From assembly GCA_015680685.1 (NCBI GenBank), contig MNCI01009176.1, positions 450,391 through 514,390 on the forward strand: a DNA stretch of 64,000 nt, in the 5' to 3' direction. Position 1 is the stretch's first letter, and each line of letters begins with the position of its first letter. The notes beneath the pieces were generated by a model. That model did no database searches and was not told where the DNA came from. It saw only the letters and a program-made list of their open reading frames with translations. Both the position numbers and the translations under genes were made by a program. This document shows positions 22,763-31,446 of this stretch, one piece after another. This stretch comes from Gnetum montanum. Lineage: Eukaryota > Streptophyta > Gnetopsida > Gnetales > Gnetaceae.

Positions 22763-23732
22763 ATGAGACGTGATTTGCACAAGCCGCAATATCACGTCGT
22801 CCCATGCGATATCGCGGTCCATCGCCATATCTATAAATAAGAGGCAGACCCTTGTTTCATCATCTTGAGTTAGAAGTAGGGAAACTTTGGCAGTTTGAAC
22901 ACTCCAGAGAGAGAATATTTTCCATGTGCCCATAGCAGGAGTCCTAGAGTGAACGAATCTTTATTCGAGCAACATGGTACCTGAACACAAGTTGTGTACG
23001 GCAATAAAGATGAACTTGATTAAATAAACCTTGCATTGCATGGAATAGTATTTTATTTATTGTTTTCTCTCTCACCCTTAAACTCCTAGAATGCGGTACG
23101 AGTACGACTTGATTACGAGCATCTAAGGATGTGTACGGTTAGTCAAGGAATCGGCTGCTCGTCGCATGCGGTATGAGTACGACTTGATTACGAGCATCTC
23201 GTGTGACTACTTGGTAACCCAGTGGCGTATTCCAGGATCTACGCTTGGTAATCCCAGTTGTAATCGCACACCCCGATGTGTACGGTTAGTCAAGGAATCG
23301 GTTGCTCATCGCACTTAGGTTAGTTAGGTGCCTCAGTATGACCACTTCGAGCACGTACGTTACGCGTGGTGATCCCAGTGACGATTAGCGTTTGGTAGCC
23401 GCGGTTGCATCTGTTCAGGGTGTGTACGGTAAGAGGGAACGGATGTTGACGCTAGTTAATTTAGACTTAGGACATTAGTTAGAGTTAGTTAGTTTCTCAA
23501 CCCTTCACCTCGTTAGCATAGGAGAAAAAGATAAAAGACTATAAAAATCATATACCTCGGACTTACTTAACCATACACCGTGACAACTACAAGTAAGTCT
23601 GGGAAGACAACGAATGATTAACCCTAAGTGTTCCATGGGGCGTGTCGGCACTTAGTTTGCGGAGTTCGACCCGATCGCGCGTGCTACGCTCGTTTCGTAT
23701 GGTTGAGTGTAGGGGTACCTCGCCACTCATCA
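22763..23732 (+). repeat. 3' LTR of element B
   Basis: 970 bp, TGATGAGACG to CTCATCA, with the same U5 internal repeats and the same TATA and AATAAA contexts as the 5' LTR. By eye the two differ at several percent of positions, mostly transitions, which points to an old insertion that has suffered cytosine deamination. Confidence 0.95.
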
Positions 23733-23737
23733 ATGAG
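23733..23737. repeat. Target site duplication ATGAG, right copy (element B)
   Basis: Exact copy of 16363-16367, directly after the 3' LTR end. Confidence 0.95.
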
Positions 23738-23804
23738 TATATACCTCTTTGCACTCTTGTGGGACTAGCGATTTAACATCTTCATGTATGTGGGAAGAAG
23801 ACAT
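23738..23804 (-). pseudogene. Element C gag start, part 1
   Basis: On the minus strand an ATG ending at 23804 gives MSSSHIHEDVKSLVPQECK and then VYTH, matching the gag start of element F (58186, MSSSSHRHEDIKPLVLWE). The frame continues into 16144-16362 after removal of element B. Confidence 0.8.
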
Positions 23805-23937
23805 TTTGCAATAAATAAAATAATCAGTGTGCTTTTGTAATTATAGGTCGTGTGGGAGTGATGTTGACCTTGGGTTCATCCAATGATATTAATAATATTC
23901 ACTAAACTAAAATAGCGCACGTTTCAACAAACAAAAG

Positions 23938-23955
23938 TCCTCGGCAACGACGTCA
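23938..23955 (-). other. Primer binding site of element C
   Basis: Minus strand TGACGTCGTTGCCGAGGA next to the 5' LTR. It matches the tRNA-Asp complement at all but two positions. Confidence 0.75.
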
Positions 23956-23956
23956 A

Positions 23957-24833
23957 TGATAAGCAGTGAGGTACCCCTACAGCCAACCATACGAATCACA
24001 AAGCATTGACATGTGATTCGGTCAAATTCCGTGGACTTTATAGTTTCTAGTACACTAGTCTTCTAAGTAGTGAACCTTGCCTTAAGGTCATTCATTGTCT
24101 TTCCGATTACACTTGTGAAGTACAAAGGTATGGTTAAGTGAAATCAGGGCATATGATTTTTAGTATTTTATATTTTATGTTCTTTGGTGCTTTGAAGAGA
24201 GAGATAAAGTAATTTAATAACTAATCTAAATTAACTAACTACCTAATCTCTAAGTAATCCTAATATAAGCATCTAGTCCCACTTTTCGTACATGTCCTAA
24301 ACCCATATATCCACTATTGGGTTACCGAGCGCTACGCCACTGGGCGCACTAAGCAATAATGATGCTGGAATTACCAAGTGAATACGTGTTATGCTCAAAG
24401 CGATTGTGCTTATGTATTTAATGTATCTAGCTTATCTTGCTTAACTAGCTTAAGTATCGAAAAACATTAAATACATAAATATATATCTAAACTATCCATA
24501 ATGCTGCAAGGTTTATCAAGAAGCTCATCTTTATTGTCATACACATTGTCATACTCAGGTACAACAATGCTCAAATAAAGATCCATACACTCGATGACTT
24601 CTGTTATAGGCACTCGAAAAAATATTTAACTTTCAAATGAACAAACTATAAGAGTTTGGCTACTACTATTTATCAAATGCCATAAATGCAGCTAGTGAGC
24701 ATGTATTTATATCAAAAAATGAACCTTGCATCGATGGGGCCCACGTTGACATAACACATGATGCAACTACGAGGCCTAGTCAACAGGACTGCGTCAACGA
24801 GGCCTCGTCAACATAGCCAACCGCGACCCATCA
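23957..24833 (-). repeat. 5' LTR of element C
   Basis: 877 bp. On its own strand it runs from TGATGGGTCGCGG to the GGGGTACCTCACTGCTTATCA end. U3 contains the second class of palindromic module (GTTGACGAGGCC-type repeats at 24730-24830) instead of GATATC arrays, like the LTRs of F, H and I. A poly(A) context (CAATAAAGATGAGC on the minus strand) lies near 24525. Right flank ATAGT; the partner copy is outside the window or lost. Confidence 0.85.
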
Positions 24834-25356
24834 ATAGTCAACCTAACTCGAAGGTAGTTTAGCTTCTTATCATCCAAACCGTTAAACGTCATTCATGTCA
24901 AAGTTTCACGTCAAAGGTGGATTGCTAAATCCAAATTGTGACAAAAACGTAATTTTCATTGCACTTATCTCTACGTGCACGTCGGGACGGTTGATGAAGA
25001 CTTTAAAAAGTTTGTGTTCCAATTTCTAAGTTAAGTCTGAAAGAAAGAAAGATTGATTTTGACAAATATACTCCACTGACTAACAATGCAGAACAGGGGC
25101 GCAGCCAGTGTTGACTTTTACCGATCATTTTTCACCACTACTCCCGAGTATGGCATGGTATACGCATCAATCCGTTGCATAGCATGACATCAATTCTAAC
25201 CGTATTCATTTTACCATTTACCGTCGATCGATACTTTCCACTTTTCTCCGGTAGGTTGTGGTTATTTTTATTGTTTATGCTCTCTCTCTGCTGTGTTATT
25301 TTTATGTCAATTACTTGTTGAGAGGTTGCTGCATGAATAATTATTAGTTGAAAACA

Positions 25357-25545
25357 AGAAAGGTTAAAGCATCATTTTATAAAAAGAATTTTTTATGGTT
25401 TATACTTTTTTTTCTTTGTGAATTAATTATTGTACTGCTTATCAAATGAACAATTGCAAATTAAAAAAATTGAATAAGAAAGGTTAAAGCATTGTTTTAT
25501 AAAAGGTATTTTTATTATTTATGCTTTTCTTTCTTTCTCCTATAT
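25357..25545. repeat. Imperfect duplication, period about 120 bp
   Basis: AAGAAAGGTTAAAGCATYRTTTTATAAAA occurs at 25357 and again at 25477, each followed by a T-rich run and TTTCTTT. A weaker third trace is near 25695 (TTGTTTTATAAAAAG). Confidence 0.7.
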
Positions 25546-26032
25546 TTTATCTTATCATTATTTTTATTTGCAATCAGTTATTGAACTTTTTACTAGATGA
25601 ACAACTATTTTTTAGCAGAATCAAACCTATGATTTGGGTTTTTTAGGCCAAGACTCTTACTACAAGGTTAACACCTCATTATTAATTTCAATATCATTGT
25701 TTTATAAAAAGTTAAAGTTTTATTGCATTTAAAAACCAAAAGTTTAGAATTAGGTAAAAGTAAATTTTCCATATGTAAATATTTAGTATTGGTTCAAAGT
25801 TCAATATTACATCCTTTTGCATATGTGAGCCTAGGGTGTATATGAGAAAAAAATGATAATGTTACCCTTTAATCAATAAGTGAAGCTTTAATTTACAATT
25901 GAAAATGATAAATAGAAATATGTGAATGTGTTTAACCTCGTTATTTCTTTGATGTATGAAACAACACATTAGAAATTAAACTATAAAACTTGTCTATCCA
26001 ATTTATAAGTGATCTACCTTATACTCTTTGCC

Positions 26033-26107
26033 AGACACGTTGCTAAATTTTCTATGTAACAATCCTTAAAAGACACGGTGCTAAATTTTTATGTAACAAT
26101 CCTTACA
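26033..26107. repeat. Tandem duplication, 38-bp unit
   Basis: AGACACGTTGCTAAATTT is followed by TCTATGTAACAATCCTTAAA, then the same unit repeats with few changes (AGACACGGTGCTAAATTT then TTATGTAACAATCCTTACA). Confidence 0.9.
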
Positions 26108-27574
26108 AAAATTCTTTGAGCTAGAGATTGTTTAATATCATTAGCATTTATTTATTGTATATGACTATATGAAAACTCAAAAAGAGTTTCTTCTCAATCT
26201 TGAAAGATGCCAAACCCAAAAGGCATCCATATTCAATATAGATTTTGCTTTGTGGGCGTCAAACATGGTGAATGAATTTGAAGCCTGCCCTGATGCAGCA
26301 GAAAGCCATTGAGCAGTTTTAACGATAGTTTCAACAAAGCACCATTTATGCCATGAGCTAGATTAGATCACTGAAATTAACTTTTTATCTTGCAAGTTAC
26401 TAATCTTTTTAGGTTCTCTTCTCAAAAAGAAAAACATAGTATCTTAACGGCAAAAAAACAGAACAATCACCTTTATGAAACAGAGGCCTACTCAAGCCTG
26501 CCAGAGCAGACATTCATTGTTATCTTTGAAGAGAGATTTTGAAGATCGTGTTCGAAGAAGAAGCAATAGAGTTAAAATTTACGAGAAACAGCATCTTTTT
26601 TAGGCAACATTGCAATTTACCAACGTCTTTGTTGTTATCATTAGCAAAAACACCTTTCTATAAATACATTCTGGGATCTTTGGGATGTGCAAGCTAAATT
26701 TAGATAATTGAGAAAAAGGAAAGCAAGTGAGCGAAAGTTGGAAAGATCTGCAATGGGTTTTAGTTTTCCATTTTGATCGAGAATATTTACTGGCGGATGC
26801 TTTGTCAGAGATTATTTTTAGCCAAAGAACGGTGAACAATAATAAAGACAGCAGTGCAAACAATGTTGAAGGGTGTTGCCGTTATTTATCATAAAACTAT
26901 AGTGGGAATGCTTCGTTTGTGGTAATCTGTTATTTATTTGGTGATTTATATGGTTTTTCTCTTGCTTATTTACTTTTCATCTGAAGTACTGAGTGTTTTT
27001 GCATGTTTGATTATATTGCTATTTGGAGTTTTGATACGATTGGCTGCCTTAGCTTTTTTCGGGCTAGCTTTTGTTTCATACGTTTTGTTTTGTGCTTCTA
27101 AGCAAAAATGATGATTTGTGGAGCGAAAAATCACAAGTTTTTTCTTATTGTTCTACAGTCTTTAGCATACGATTCAGACCAACTGTTTTCCTTCACAATG
27201 ACCATTGACAGGTTGAACAGCATTATTTTCAATCGCTGCCTTACTGGGTCATAAAGACTTATTATCTCTCGCTAAAGACATTTCCTTTATCTTATTGACT
27301 TTTTGAAGAAATCATTTCAGAAAACTGACCGGCAAAAAGACTTGAAAGAACGGTGGCTGTATGTCAAGTGATGATGCCGCGTAGTTAAGTTCTAATTTAG
27401 GAATTTCTTTCTTCCTTAATCATGGCATTAGCCTCTTCATATATTTAAACATGAAAAAAGAAAAAAAAACGGTTTTTATTGCTATGTCGTGACAGTATGG
27501 TAAGTCAACTAAAGTACAGAAGTCTTAAGTTTTATTCATTTTTGAATATAATTGAATTTAGTTCAAATTTTGTG

Positions 27575-28237
27575 AGGACCAAAATTTCACTAGCAGGAGG
27601 AGGCATATCAGAGTTTAATTAGCACCGTAAATGTCAGAGGCCCTTTCTATTGAGTTTGGAAGACCTGATTTAAGTCACTTTGAAACTTGAGGCTACTAAC
27701 ATAACCCCTATCTACATACCAGGAGAGCTGTGACCCAAGGGAAAAGTGTCCCATTGCAAGGTTAATTTCAAAATTTTTTAAGTTAAAATCCACTATCCTT
27801 GTTTCATTTCACTCTTTGAATTTTCAGGGACAAAAATTTTATTTGTAAGAAAGAACCAAAATTTCATTAGTACAAAAGATGTCAAAGAACGTGCTAATGA
27901 GCTTGAAAGACTCAGTTTATGTGGATATGCAATTTGAGGCTGGTAGCAGAACCTGTACTTGTACAGTAGAATAGATGCAACAATCCAAAAGAGTAACCCA
28001 TCACAAAACTAACTCAATTGTATTCAAATTTTTTACAATCGTAAAATCCATCCTCCCTGTTTAATTCCTTTTCAAGGACCAAAATTTCATTCCTACTGCA
28101 CATACCGCAGGGCCTGCATTAACCAACTTGAAAGACCCGATTTTTGTGGGTCCGAGGGTTCAGGCTGGTACCACAACAACCAACCCCTCGGTGGGGTAGA
28201 AGTGGTACATCAGAAAAATAATCAAACACAGCTAATC
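27575..28237. repeat. Diverged triplicate, about 170-275 bp units, in the receptor-gene upstream region
   Basis: Three units each start with a form of AGGACCAAAATTTCAYT (27575, 27852, 28074). Units 1 and 2 share later landmarks in order: CTTGARAGACYYRRTTTATGT-like text, TTTGAGGCT, AAAATCCACTATCC or its variant, and TTTTCAGGGAC or TTTTCAAGGAC. Unit 3 is shorter (CTTGAAAGACCCGATTTTTGTG, then TTCAGGCTGGTACCA). Divergence is high, so the array is old. Confidence 0.65.
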
Positions 28238-28285
28238 CAATGTCTGCTTGGTCTTTGCAAACAATGTCTGCTTGGTCTTTGCAAA
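28238..28285. repeat. Perfect 24-bp tandem duplication
   Basis: CAATGTCTGCTTGGTCTTTG plus CAAA is present twice back to back (28238 and 28262), about 180 bp upstream of the receptor start codon. Confidence 0.93.
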
Positions 28286-28418
28286 CCAAGTAAATTGTCA
28301 AGCGACTTATCACCTCCTTGACCGCCGACCGACATTTACGTATAAAATTATAAATCTATATCTATGCTTCCTTCCTGGTTTTTCAGGAACCTGAAACTTC
28401 TACCAGAGCTTGGGAAGA

Positions 28419-31046
28419 ATGGAGGGCAGACTAATTAGTCTGTTTTTGCTGTTGTGGTGCATATTTGGATTGGTTTGCTGTTCCTCAATTTCTTCTGTGA
28501 AATCGTTCTCTTCTTATTCTGCAGATGCAGATGTATTGCTGGGATTCAAAGCTGGAATCACAACGGATCCATTTGGCATGCTTAGCAACTGGACCCAAAA
28601 TAATTCTGCTGGTATGTGTTCTACTTGGGTAGGAATTACTTGTTCTAATGCATCTAGAGTAACCAAATTGGATTTGCAAGATTTCTGGATAAAAGGTGTG
28701 CTTTCCCCATCCCTTTCAAGTCTGAAATTTTTACGCATTTTGAAATTAAGGAATAATTCACTATACGGCAGAATTCCAGTAGAGTATGCTACATTCATGT
28801 ACATTAAAGTGCTTGATCTTAGTTGGAATTACCTGAATGGCAGCATTCCAGAGAAGCTTGGGATGCTCAAGTCCATTAGCAAACTCCATCTTCAAGGTAA
28901 TTCCCTGGATGGGCCTTTTCCTGAAAGTCTCTGTAACTGCAGTCAGCTTGTAAGTTTGAGTCTTTCCTTTAACAGCATATCAGGGGAAATCCCACAGAAA
29001 TTGGGTGGGTTAACCAAGTTGCAAAAACTGGATTTGAGGTCCAACCAGTTACAGGGCCAATTTACAGAAATATTCAGGAACCTTTCTCTGGTCATCTTAC
29101 ATTTAGGACATAATGAAATGTCAAGAACATTACCATGGTGGTTTACAAATCTAACAAATCTGGAGGAATTCAGCATCAGTGGTATCATGGGTCCTTTACC
29201 TCCCCACTTTGACAATCTGGTCCATCTGCATAAGCTGCATTTACAGGGAGATTTTGTGGGACCAGTGCCCACAGAACTGTCAAGGCTCCCCAGTTTGCAA
29301 CAGCTTTGGTTGAAGAGCAAAAATCTGGAGGGTAAAATCCCAAGTAGTCTGGGAAATCTGTCCAAGCTCGTGGAGTTAATCTTGACAGGAGAAAGGCTGA
29401 GTGGTTGTATTCCACCGGCCTTAGGAGAGCTCAAGCACCTTAAACACTTGTCCCTCAAGTCAGACAATCTCTCAGGTCACATACCTGCTCAACTAGGAAA
29501 TCTCCCACAGCTACTCTGGATTGAATTGAAAGGCCGGAACTTAAAAGGCAATATTCCAAGAGAGTTTTGCAAACTGGCTAAATTGAAATGTTTCTACTTG
29601 ATTGGGTCTTCTTTGGATGTAGAAATCCCTGATTGTTTTGTAAATGTGAACCTTTTATATGAAATTCAGTTGTATGTAAACAGATTCAAGAAGTTGCCTG
29701 TCAGTGCCTTGAACCTCACAAACCTCCATTTTCTAAGTGTAGGAGCTGACAGTTACCCACAAGGTTTTTTAAAATCGGTATGCGGGCTAACACAGTTAAG
29801 ATGGTTGACAGCAAGCAGAAACCTCAGAGGTGTTATTCCTGACTGCATCGGTCATATGAAAGAGCTAGTGTCCTTGGATTTTTCTACGAGCAGGCTAAGC
29901 GGTAGGATTCCTGAAAGTTTTGGTAACCTTACTAATCTTCAGAGGTTAGATGTTTCTCAAAGTAATCTTACCGGCAGCATCCCAGGTACTCTATCCAACT
30001 GCAAGCAGCTTCAAATCTTAGAAGTTTTTGAGAATCATTTTGCAGGTGAGCTCTCTGTGGTATTCCCTGCTTCTCTAAAGGTTTTATCTGCCTTCTCAAA
30101 TGAGTTTTCTGGATCTTTGTCTAATTCCTTGCATGGCTGTCATAACATGATCATTCTTGATTTCCGAAGAAATAGATTAAGTGGCAACGTGCCTAGAAAT
30201 TTGAAATATATGAAAAGGTTAAGAGTATTAGATTTAAGTTATAATATGTTGCAAGGAACAATTCCTGAGTGGATAGTTAATTCCAGTATCCTACAGGTGT
30301 TAGATTTATCCCATAATCAACTCCATGGGGGCATTCCCATACATCTAGAAGCTTTAAAAAGATTTCAAGGCTCCTGGGATTCTTCAGATGATGGTATACT
30401 CATCCAGGGAGAGGGCATTGCTATGCCTTATGACTATCTGCAACGTGTGGAATTGATTCTCACAGAAAAAGGGCTCGAAATACCACATAAGCACATAATA
30501 TCTAAAGACAATTTATTAGATCTATCCTGCAATCACCTCACAGAGAACATTCCAGATAGCATTGGAACATTGACTGAAATAAGGTTGTTGAATTTGTCTC
30601 ATAATAACTTAACAGGAATTCTACCTGCCAACATGGGGAATTTAATCAACCTAGAAGAGCTTGATTTAAGTTGCAATAAGCTGTCTGGACAAATTCCAAG
30701 CCAGTTAGAATCTCTCACATTTTTGAGTTCTTTCAATGTATCACATAATGAACTTTGTGGAAGAATTCCACAATCGACCCAATTCTCCACCTTCGATGAG
30801 AGTTCCTTTGCTGATAATAAATGTCTTTGTGGGTATTCTAAAGATCATCCATGTGAAAAGCCCAATGGCAGCAATGATAACGGAAGCACAAATAGCAGCA
30901 ACAGCAATGGATTGTGGGATTGGGTGGATGAAAATATATCATTAGTAGCTTTGGGATTAGGCTTTGGATTAGGCTTTGGTGGAGCAATTGCCCTTTATTT
31001 TCAGTGGGATGCCGTTCAGCGCTTTTATGGTATGTACCTCATTTGA
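28419..31046 (+). CDS. Leucine-rich-repeat receptor-like protein (RLP), 875 aa
   Basis: Cell-surface receptor lacking a kinase; such proteins sense ligands and signal through adaptor kinases of the SOBIR1/BAK1 type. Start: ATG at 28419. Reading back to TTG at 28410 adds three residues but is not a plant start. Residues 1-22 (MEGRLISLFLLLWCIFGLVC) form a signal peptide. The LRR N-terminal cap is at about 33-77 (DADVLLGFKAGI...CSTWVGITC). About 25 plant-type LRRs follow, with an island near 640-700 (QGSWDSSDDGILIQGEG...) before the last four LRRs, as in RLPs. Then come a Cys cap (CLCGYSKDHPC), an acidic Asn/Ser stretch with WDWVDEN, and one membrane span at about 841-861 rich in GxxxG spacing (GLGFGLGFGG). 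A 14-residue cytosolic tail has no kinase. Many N-glycosylation sites are visible. No frameshift or stop: it is the only intact long gene here. The stop lies in a short duplicated segment, and GGTATGTACC at 31029 could be a splice donor giving another C-terminus. A diverged paralog lies in the opposite orientation at 34380-36560. Confidence 0.93.
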   Translation: MEGRLISLFLLLWCIFGLVCCSSISSVKSFSSYSADADVLLGFKAGITTDPFGMLSNWTQNNSAGMCSTWVGITCSNASRVTKLDLQDFWIKGVLSPSLSSLKFLRILKLRNNSLYGRIPVEYATFMYIKVLDLSWNYLNGSIPEKLGMLKSISKLHLQGNSLDGPFPESLCNCSQLVSLSLSFNSISGEIPQKLGGLTKLQKLDLRSNQLQGQFTEIFRNLSLVILHLGHNEMSRTLPWWFTNLTNLEEFSISGIMGPLPPHFDNLVHLHKLHLQGDFVGPVPTELSRLPSLQQLWLKSKNLEGKIPSSLGNLSKLVELILTGERLSGCIPPALGELKHLKHLSLKSDNLSGHIPAQLGNLPQLLWIELKGRNLKGNIPREFCKLAKLKCFYLIGSSLDVEIPDCFVNVNLLYEIQLYVNRFKKLPVSALNLTNLHFLSVGADSYPQGFLKSVCGLTQLRWLTASRNLRGVIPDCIGHMKELVSLDFSTSRLSGRIPESFGNLTNLQRLDVSQSNLTGSIPGTLSNCKQLQILEVFENHFAGELSVVFPASLKVLSAFSNEFSGSLSNSLHGCHNMIILDFRRNRLSGNVPRNLKYMKRLRVLDLSYNMLQGTIPEWIVNSSILQVLDLSHNQLHGGIPIHLEALKRFQGSWDSSDDGILIQGEGIAMPYDYLQRVELILTEKGLEIPHKHIISKDNLLDLSCNHLTENIPDSIGTLTEIRLLNLSHNNLTGILPANMGNLINLEELDLSCNKLSGQIPSQLESLTFLSSFNVSHNELCGRIPQSTQFSTFDESSFADNKCLCGYSKDHPCEKPNGSNDNGSTNSSNSNGLWDWVDENISLVALGLGFGLGFGGAIALYFQWDAVQRFYGMYLI

Positions 31047-31074
31047 ACATACTGGTATGTACCTCATTTGAACA
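31029..31074. repeat. Direct repeat over the receptor stop codon
   Basis: GGTATGTACCTCATTTGAAC then A occurs at 31029 and again at 31054 (period 25). The first copy supplies the last codons and TGA. Both copies begin with a splice-donor-like GGTATGT. Confidence 0.92.
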
Positions 31075-31125
31075 CACTCGAAACACTCCTGCCATATATA
31101 TTCAGCAATATGCTCATCTGATAGA

Positions 31126-31445
31126 TATCTATGTAAGTTGCTTAATTTTGATTCCTATGCATGCCTCTAGCTGTTTATGCTCGTCTGATATGCTCCTGCT
31201 CTCGTCTGATATGCTCCTGCTCCTGTCTGATAGAAAGATATCTATGTAAGTTGCTTAATTTTGATTCCGATGCATTTATTTAGCTGATATGCTCCTGTCT
31301 GATAGGAAGATATCTATGTAAGTTGCTTAATTTTGATTCCAATGCATTTATTTAGCTGTTTATGTTCTTGTCCAGTAAAAAAAACATCTATGTAAGTTGC
31401 TTAATTTTGATTCCTATGCATGTCTTTAGCTCTTTATCCTCATCT
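31126..31445. repeat. Minisatellite-like array 3' of the receptor gene
   Basis: ATCTATGTAAGTTGCTTAAT followed by TTTGATTCC occurs four times (starting near 31127, 31240, 31310 and 31386) with spacings of about 113, 71 and 75 bp. The spacers share TATGCATG, TTTAGCTGTTTATG and GTCTGATATGCTCCTG pieces. It probably lies in the 3' UTR or just after it. Confidence 0.88.
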
Positions 31446-31446
31446 T

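Larger units (their letters stand above)
16368..23732 (+). mobile_element. Element B: Athila-like gag-protease element lacking RT, RNase H and integrase
   Basis: A structurally complete 7365-bp element: LTRs 16368-17341 and 22763-23732, tRNA-Asp primer site, gag, protease, a short tail of pol, a 1.9-kb non-coding tract and a purine-rich site. Protease is followed at once by the pol terminus (SHGGDG), so about 3 kb coding for RT, RNase H and integrase is absent. Element E has the same join, so the deletion predates both insertions. TGATGAG/CTCATCA ends and an exact ATGAG duplication prove a genuine insertion event. Its ORFs are broken by stops but are among the best preserved here. Confidence 0.93.
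24834..28418. other. Single-copy-looking DNA upstream of the receptor gene
   Basis: I see no gene or intact transposon here. It is A+T-rich with local tandem duplications listed separately. W-box-type TTGAC sites occur (for example near 24847 and 25113, GTTGACTTTT), but none can be tied to regulation. Just before the coding start, TTCCTGGTTTTTCAG (ending 28386) has the form of a 3' splice site, so a 5' UTR intron is possible. A transcription start cannot be chosen from sequence alone. Confidence 0.5.

Noticed and set aside
26600-26863. 87-codon minus-strand frame (MFALLSLLLFTVLWL...) as a secreted peptide gene
   Set aside because: The hydrophobic start is the only feature. No Cys pattern, no homologous copy and no promoter support; it could be chance in T-rich DNA.
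28410-28418. Earlier start (TTG at 28410) for the receptor protein
   Set aside because: Plant translation normally uses ATG; the ATG at 28419 gives a good signal peptide directly.
28943-29467. Long minus-strand open frame opposite the receptor gene, and other antisense frames at 28485-28804, 29185-29415, 34637-34876 and 36017-36562
   Set aside because: They are shadows of the LRR coding strand: no recognisable domain, and composition set by the sense codons. The plus-strand frames over 34380-36560 mirror the pseudogene in the same way.
31126-31445. CRISPR-like array
   Set aside because: The repeats are irregularly spaced, the spacers are related to each other, and the DNA is a plant nuclear sequence. 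It is a minisatellite.
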